NCBI RefSeq assembly: GCF_000003605.2
Contig: NW_003106607.1
Location: forward strand, 5,185-29,731
Direction: 5' to 3'
Source: Saccoglossus kowalevskii
Taxonomy: Eukaryota > Hemichordata > Enteropneusta > Harrimaniidae
DNA length: 24,547 nucleotides
Made by a program: the position numbers and the translations under genes. Positions 19,140 through 24,547 of the stretch are shown piece by piece (within the stretch, counting starts at the first letter, position 1; the number at the start of each line of letters is the position of its first letter). The notes under the pieces are model-generated. The model did no database searches and had not been told where the DNA came from. It worked only from the letters and a program-made list of their open reading frames with translations.

Positions 19140-19890
19140 TATGTTCTGTAGGAGTGATGTATATGTTCGTCTTAATTGGTTATATAATGGGCATTTAAGA
19201 ACAAAATGACACTCTTCCTCTTTTGTGTTTCAATTGAAGCTCAAACAATGTTTTCAACATATATCTGAAATTATTTTAGATTCAAAACAGTTTAAATCAT
19301 TATTTTATATGTAAAACATTTATACGCTCCTGGTTCTTTTTCAAAAATATGAAGCCCATATTTAACAAATTCTAATATAGCGTCGGAAAAGTAGACTGTA
19401 CTTCGGACCCGACTACGTCATTGTTGCACATAGCCAAATAGTCAGAAAACAATGGGTAGAACAATTTGAACATACCAACATAAAGTTCTGATAATCTATC
19501 TTGTAAATTAGAACCTAAATTATTAATAAATAATGAGAAAATTAGTGGATGGATTCTGTTTAATGTTACCTGCATATTACCTGCATATTTTATATACTCA
19601 TTTAACCCATCTGGTGTTACGACGCATGACTTGAAAAGTTTTCCTTTCAGCACAAATTTACTATTTTATAAATAACAGATGGTGATCAATCCGATCAAAA
19701 GCGTTTACAAAGTCCATGTAAACACAGTGTTAAGAGACAACTGACAACTAATAAAAGTATTTTTAACAACGCTGTCCACAATGAACAGATTTTAGTAATT
19801 GATTGATATACCCTAGATTTTTTTTTTCATCTTCTCCACTTCCTTTGTTGTGTATGGGGACTATGACTGACCCAATCATGCCGAAAAAGA
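19140..19890 (-). pseudogene. Decayed LINE reverse transcriptase remnant
   Basis: Read on the minus strand in shifting frames, pieces of a non-LTR retrotransposon ORF2 appear in the correct order. IGSVIVPIHNKGSG (around 19835-19876) is an early RT motif. VYMDFVNAFDRIDHHLLF (around 19665-19723) holds the catalytic Asp of motif A. SCVVTPDGLNEYI is followed by HPLIFSLFINN, the S-P-x-L-F-S-L-F-I-N-D motif. LFYPLFSDYLAM stands where YADD would be. CHFVLKCPLYNQLRR (around 19167-19211) is the C-terminal cysteine-histidine motif. Frameshifts, stops, loss of YADD and missing spacers show it is dead and internally deleted. Confidence 0.85.
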
Positions 19891-20392
19891 CCCACGTTTA
19901 GTGTATGACCCACGTGTGCCAATAACATTTATTTATTTCTCAAGAGAAAGCGTTTTAAATGCGATAAATATGCCCAACTCTGTCATAGTAATACCGTAAT
20001 CCCATTTTCCCACTTCGTAAGAACTGTAAATAATGTTTAAAAGATCAAGCATCTTCAAATTCTACGGAATTAACACTGTTGACAATGAATAGTTAAACTA
20101 ATCATCATGGGTTATATTCGACGGTGACGGTCCTAACCTTTAATAATAAGTAGTGACCGCGTTTAACAATTTCGATTTTCCCTTATATTTGCTTCTCACT
20201 AATAGTGGACTAATAACTTGACCTTGTTTTTTGTTCCTATTAAGATAGATTAGTGACCTTATATTTCTGAATCGATTCAAAGCTTTATGTACAACCGTGT
20301 TTCTTGTTACGACACGCGACACGAACGCCCATGAGTAACAGTTTCCCTATCAGTAGATGCTGAAAATACGGAATTAAATTACACAAGGTATT
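19891..20392. other. Spacer, no supported gene
   Basis: A 60-codon minus frame at 20140-20322 could be a far-decayed upstream part of the adjacent LINE remnant, but no motif confirms this. Confidence 0.4.
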
Positions 20393-20500
20393 GTCGATAT
20401 TACCGCGGCCAAGCAAACAATAGAACCCAACAGATAGTTAATTTGTGTCGATATTATCGTGGCCGAGAAAAACATAGAACCCAACAAATAGTTCATTATT
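20393..20500. repeat. Two-copy 54-bp tandem repeat
   Basis: GTCGATATTACCGCGGCCAA begins a 54-bp unit that is repeated at 20447 with about ten differences (GTCGATATTATCGTGGCCGA). Both contain ATAGAACCCAACA. It directly abuts the ACTAC microsatellite. Confidence 0.85.
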
Positions 20501-20501
20501 G

Positions 20502-20590
20502 CACTACACTACACTACACTTACACTACACTTACACTACACTACACTACACTACACTACACTACACTACATTACACTACACTACACTACA
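20502..20590. repeat. ACTAC pentanucleotide microsatellite
   Basis: About 17 units of CACTA occur, with a few interruptions by an extra T (CTTACACTA, CATTACACTA). It is a simple-sequence repeat without coding meaning. Confidence 0.97.
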
Positions 20591-21179
20591 GGGTGATTAA
20601 GCATGTTGACTTAACACTATGATATGTTGATGAAAATGCTTGGCCTTGATGGAAAACATGGTTATTATTTTCTTGGCTCACCCAATTGCTTTGATACTTG
20701 ATATGTAAATATACCTCCAATTTGGTAGTTTTGCCTATACAACACATATTTGTTGATAAATCAAAACTAACACCAAAGACCAATCGAATACTAGATTATG
20801 TTGCCATAGATACAATAATTACGAGGAATGACTTTCTACCTATAGTTCAACAAATTATTGATGGGTTCTAAAAAAACAGTTTACGTCTTGTCTTCCACAC
20901 ACATAATAACAGTTTACATTTTGCTACACAAGAATGATTTAATTTTTGTCACATCCAGACTCTGTTGTCATGAAAGTAGCAAATCTGAGCTGGACTTTCT
21001 ATTCATAACTCAGAGAGTTGTGAATGGATGTTCACTCAAGGAATATTAAATAAAATTTTGTCACTTTGATCACATGTTGATCCGAATGCCATTGGAATAG
21101 CAACATTAAAGACTTTCTCCAACTTCAACGCAGCATATGACTTGCCAGTACCAATTTACACATTTCTAATTTGTCGAAT
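20591..21179. other. Spacer, unrecognised sequence
   Basis: Broken open frames occur on both strands, none recognisable. A short minus-strand GTGKSY word occurs near 21140 but lacks the rest of a P-loop. Confidence 0.4.
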
Positions 21180-21773
21180 AATTTGAAGGAAGTACCAGTG
21201 TGTCTACCAAACGCTCACTGAGTTAGACGGACTAATTTGAAGGGAGTACCAGTGTATCTACCAAACGCTCACTGAGTTAGACGGACTAATTTGAAGGAAG
21301 TACCAGTGTGTCTACCAAACGCTCACTGAGTTAGACGGACTAATTTGAAGGGAGTACCAGTGTGTCTACCAAACGCTCACTGAGTTAGACGGACTAATTT
21401 GAAGGGAGTACCAGTGTATCTACCAAACGCTCACTGAGTTAGACGGACTAATTTGAAGGGAGTACCAGTGTGTCTACCAAACGCTCACTGAGTTAGACGG
21501 ACTGATTTGAAGGGAGTACCAGTGTATCTACCAAACGCTCACTGAGTTAGACGGACTGGTTTGAAGGGAGTACCAGTGTATCTACCAAACGCTCACTGAG
21601 TTAGACGGACTAATTTGAAGGGAGTACCAGTGTGTCTACCAAACGCTCACTGAGTTAGACGGACTAATTTGAAGGGAGTACCAGTGTATCTAACAAACGG
21701 TCACTGAGTTAGACGGACTGATTTGAAGGGAGTATCAATGAATCTACCAAACGGTCACTGAGTTAGACGCACA
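21180..21773. repeat. 54-bp satellite, eleven units
   Basis: Units start at 21180 and every 54 bp thereafter until 21720. Each carries AATTTGAAGGGAGTACCAGT, then a TCTACCAAACGCTCACTGAG core and TTAGACGGACT. Unit-to-unit identity is very high in the middle and lower at both ends, as expected from unequal exchange. All six frames contain stops, so it is non-coding. Confidence 0.97.
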
Positions 21774-22412
21774 ACTGGCTTGAAGCTTTTAACCCGGGGA
21801 CAGTATAGTGCACATTATCAACAGAATTTGAAGCAGAATTCCCGTAGTTAGGGGGTAAACCAGTCTCAAATGTCTTGATAAATCATCCATGAATATTTGA
21901 ATTAAAAATGAAGAATCATTCTCAAAATAAAATGTTGTTCCCATGACAACCAGATCTCCCAACACCTAATTAGTCAAGTAACGTGTAATATTTGTTGATC
22001 TGCTAATGAAATTCATTCCCGTAATTGCTGTTTGTATGATAACGAATGAAATTGCTTGGTCGAGAGTAACTCATGTTGAAAGTTTCACGAGAATCCATTC
22101 ATACATTTTGAAGTTTTCAATCACATTAATTCTCAAAATTGTCGATCTATCAGATCTCTACTAAATTGAATGTGTCCGAATTAAAAATAACGATTTATAT
22201 TGCCACTCTGGAGTTGCTTTACCTGTTACTTCTTCAATAGCGAAGGAAGAACGGTATCAACTTGTCAACTCCAAACGTTACACCTTGGCTAAAGATGTAC
22301 AGTCGTAGACAAGGTACAAGGTTTGTTCTATACAAAATTCAGTGTAAGATATACAACAGGGGTTTACAAAATATGTGACCTAATGCAAAGTCGCTTCAAA
22401 AGTGACGTACAG
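21774..22412. other. Spacer, nothing recognised
   Basis: AT-rich sequence between the 54-bp satellite and the TTAA element; no gene or RNA feature seen. Confidence 0.5.
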
Positions 22413-22785
22413 TTAAGGTAGAGATGCAGGTTCGCGGGCACTTGGGAGTGGAATATTTTTTTTTGCTTTTTACTATCCAAACGGTCTTAGCTATATTTTG
22501 TAGAATTTTAAATAGTGAAACATACTCAAATGACGATTTTAAAATATAGATAACAGGTGCAAACATTCTCTCTTTTGAATGCTTAGCAAGATTTAGCAAG
22601 GCTGTATGTACATAAATAATAAAAAAGAAACATGGTGAAAAAAGTAATGACGGGATCTTCATATTATGCACTATATTTAACTTTTTACAAAACGATAATA
22701 CATTTAAATTTGGAACTGTTACAGCCATTATAATTATGAGCATGAGCAAACTTCTTACTGAGTGAATGGTTATGCAAATTAGCAA
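22396..22785 (-). CDS. 129-codon open frame inside the TTAA element (doubtful)
   Basis: This is the longest open frame of the window, AT-rich, with hydrophobic stretches such as SLLMLIIIMAVTVPNL and LLFSPCFFFIIYVHTALLNL. I recognise no family. It reads out through the inverted repeat and TTAA, so its last seven codons or so are host sequence. It may be a chance frame in AT-rich DNA. Confidence 0.15.
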   Translation of the reverse strand: MLICITIHSVRSLLMLIIIMAVTVPNLNVLSFCKKLNIVHNMKIPSLLFSPCFFFIIYVHTALLNLAKHSKERMFAPVIYILKSSFEYVSLFKILQNIAKTVWIVKSKKKYSTPKCPRTCISTLTVRHF

Positions 22786-23316
22786 TTATCTCAGCTTCTT
22801 TTCAGTCCACATCCCATAACTTATAGCTCCCAGACGCTTTGACCTTTTGTTTTGACATTTTTACAAATGATTGACAATGTGTGTATCTTCAAAACGCCGT
22901 CGGGGCATTGTTTTTGGTTGAACAGTGTTACAACAATCGTACAGACAACTAGCATAGGTGTTAATTTATGCATAAACTTGAAGTAGTGAAATTTGAGCTG
23001 CTGCCCTGGAAAATTGACAACTGGTAGACAGTTTTCAAGACGGCAATTTCTTCATAGTAAACAGATGTACCCGTAACCAAATTTTGACAGAAAACAGAAG
23101 CATGGTTTAGAAGCTAATTTTTTAATATCAATTTTGACCAAAAAAGCACATTTTTGTGCATATTTCAAACTACAGTTTCCATAAAAAAATACTTACACAA
23201 TTTTAAAATTCATACAATAAGCTTTCCGAAAAAATATAGTTTTGTGGACAAGGGAGGTGATCTTGGTTTCCTAATTAACTAATTAAAATACCTGTCAAGT
23301 AAACTGCATCTCTACC
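22417..23316. mobile_element. piggyBac-type non-autonomous element (TTAA target duplication)
   Basis: A 13-bp perfect inverted repeat, GGTAGAGATGCAG...CTGCATCTCTACC, is flanked on both sides by TTAA (22413-22416 and 23317-23320). A TTAA duplication with short inverted ends is the mark of piggyBac transposition. The 900-bp body has no transposase of the family's usual length (over 500 residues) and no recognisable fragment of one. Ends beginning GGT rather than the usual CCY are atypical. Confidence 0.75.
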
Positions 23317-23320
23317 TTAA

Positions 23321-24346
23321 GCGTAACGGTTTAAAATCCGCACATGAATAAAACAGTTAAACATTAACGTCCGATGTGGCAACGACGAAATTAGAATCAA
23401 GTAGATTTGAATCACGTAAATGATTTTCGTATTTCATCTAAATAGCCAATATGATTACAAACAAAAATATATATGTCCGTTATTTTTGACAAATATGACA
23501 ATATACACTTCCTAGAATCGAGATTGCAAACGAAATTTCTGTCCCCTACGCAAACGTATAAACGTCATGAATGCTCATTTACAATGCATATGGGCAATTC
23601 ATACTTCTGACGTCACAAACAACATGCAGAATATAATTATGCAAACAAATAAAGCCTATTATATGCATCAGTTACGATCTCCCTAGAGGACAATTCTGTT
23701 CATCAGCAGTGAAGAACACCTGAGTGGAAGTAACTGAAATTACAGGCACATATAGACATGTAGACATGTAATATGAGATTCGAACTCACAATTCGGCAAA
23801 TGCGCCTTGTCTCTGTCAGCAGATGCGCCCCCGTTAAAATACAACGAAATTTATCTAAAAAGATTTGTAGTGAATTCGCACGTACAATGACTAGGTAAAA
23901 TTGGTCTAGTAAAGTGGCTAAATTGTGTCAGGCTGCTGTGTCTTCTATCCTGACCTGGCAGAAATGGCAGACTACTATGTAACCTGTTCAATATAGTCCA
24001 CGATGCCAAATACTACTGAATATATCCCCTGGCAGAATGCTTTCTCGGAGGATGTCAAAAGAATTGAACTGAATATGTACCCGATACGATGACGAATTAT
24101 CAAAGATGAATTGACCAATTTTCGTAATCCATAGTACGTGACAAGGACTTCAGATGATCAACAAAATGTCAAAATAGTTAAATTAAAAACCAGGGAAGGC
24201 AAAAGATCAAACGCTTCAGAAATGATGCTAATGAACAAAGGGATCTCAGGAAGAAAGAACCCGGAAGCACTATTTATTACAGTCTTCATGAACAGTACCA
24301 AGCTTTGGGTTTTAGAGGAGCCTAAGTAAATTGCGACTTGAGATAG
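23321..24346. other. Spacer before LINE fragment
   Basis: Apart from the SINE-like piece at about 23755-23850, no supported gene. Frames around 24138-24376 on both strands precede the reverse transcriptase fragment but carry no recognisable RT motif. Confidence 0.45.
23755..23850 (-). mobile_element. Possible tRNA-derived SINE remnant
   Basis: On the minus strand GTGAGTTCGAATCTCAT forms a T-arm-like stem-loop containing a near-perfect B box (GTTCGAATC). It is preceded by GGCGCATTTGCC, an anticodon-arm-like hairpin. The acceptor ends do not pair and the A box is poor, so it is not a functional tRNA. A degraded Pol III SINE head is the best reading. Confidence 0.4.
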
Positions 24347-24547
24347 AGCGGTATCATTGGGTTTAAACGCAAGCATTCAACAGAAATGTGTATCTTCGTA
24401 GTGAAGGAAATTGTCGACTTCTATAAAAGTCACAACTCGCCCGTTTTTGCTTGTTTTATGGACGCAACAAAAGCGTTTGACAGGGTAAACCATTGGAAGT
24501 TATTCAAAAAATTACTTGATAGGGGAATGCCTGTATTCATTGTGCGT
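24347..24547 (+). pseudogene. LINE reverse transcriptase fragment, cut by window end
   Basis: A frame open for 67 codons to the last base reads GFKRKHSTEMCIFVVKEIV, then DFYKSHNSPVFACFMDA, TKAFDRVNHWKLFKKLLDRG and MPVFIVR. (Q)FGFKxKHST followed by CFMDATKAFDRVNH is the RT core of non-LTR retrotransposons, with the motif A catalytic Asp present. A TAG at 24344-24346 interrupts upstream and no clear earlier RT motif is in frame. The copy is therefore 5'-damaged or 5'-truncated, or a frameshift lies near 24345. It belongs to a different family from the minus-strand remnant at 19.1-19.9 kb. Confidence 0.9.

Noticed and set aside
21085-21160. Minus-strand GTGKSYAALKLEKVF as a P-loop ATPase
   Set aside because: A stop lies three codons before GKS, the first Gly of the Walker A motif is absent, and no other ATPase motif follows in frame.
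22860-22962. Minus-strand Met frame starting MLVVCTIVVTLFNQ as the receptor's signal peptide exon
   Set aside because: It lies inside the 900-bp TTAA element, has no convincing donor in phase 0, and could be chance hydrophobicity.
1-24547. CRISPR arrays, operons or bacterial systems
   Set aside because: The tandem arrays have no spacers and the genes are intron-split; the DNA is eukaryotic.

Overview
The window is AT-rich, intron-rich eukaryotic DNA with one short assembly gap (78 Ns). It has LINE-type retrotransposon remnants, MITE-like elements and minisatellites, and no bacterial-style operons. This fits an invertebrate metazoan genome; I cannot fix the phylum from sequence alone.

The main content is one gene on the minus strand: a class C G-protein-coupled receptor of the GABA-B (metabotropic GABA receptor) family. 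Thirteen exons can be read with consistent splice phases and GT-AG borders, and a fourteenth is probably mostly lost in the gap. They run from 18409 down to a stop codon at 1970. Exons 18239-18409, 17801-17902, 17504-17569 and 15102-15293 encode much of the Venus-flytrap ligand-binding domain. The gap exon, 13426-13526 and 9621-9710 finish it. Exon 9288-9444 carries the linker and TM1, 5314-5446 TM2, 4465-4572 TM3, 4222-4344 TM4, 3401-3546 extracellular loop 2 and TM5, 2852-3044 TM6-TM7, and 1970-2098 a short cytoplasmic tail. The 5' end (signal peptide and first part of lobe 1) was not found and probably lies beyond the window. The G-protein-facing motifs are kept. Three of the four GABA-contact positions I can check are changed, so the natural ligand may not be GABA.

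The introns and flanks hold repeats. These include a 54-bp minisatellite upstream of the TM2 exon and a complex satellite with a ~290-bp higher-order period beside the gap. There is a TA-flanked 628-bp MITE, another possible MITE just before the last exon, and a small fold-back element. A 101-bp tandem duplication copies the end of the TM6-TM7 exon together with its splice donor.

Upstream of the gene (18410-24547) the sequence is mostly mobile or repetitive. It holds a decayed LINE on the minus strand, an ACTAC microsatellite and two more 54-bp-period tandem arrays. A 900-bp TTAA-flanked piggyBac-type element, a tRNA-like SINE remnant and a plus-strand LINE reverse transcriptase cut by the window end follow. 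Below 1900 lies the 3' flank, with one doubtful exon-like stretch.
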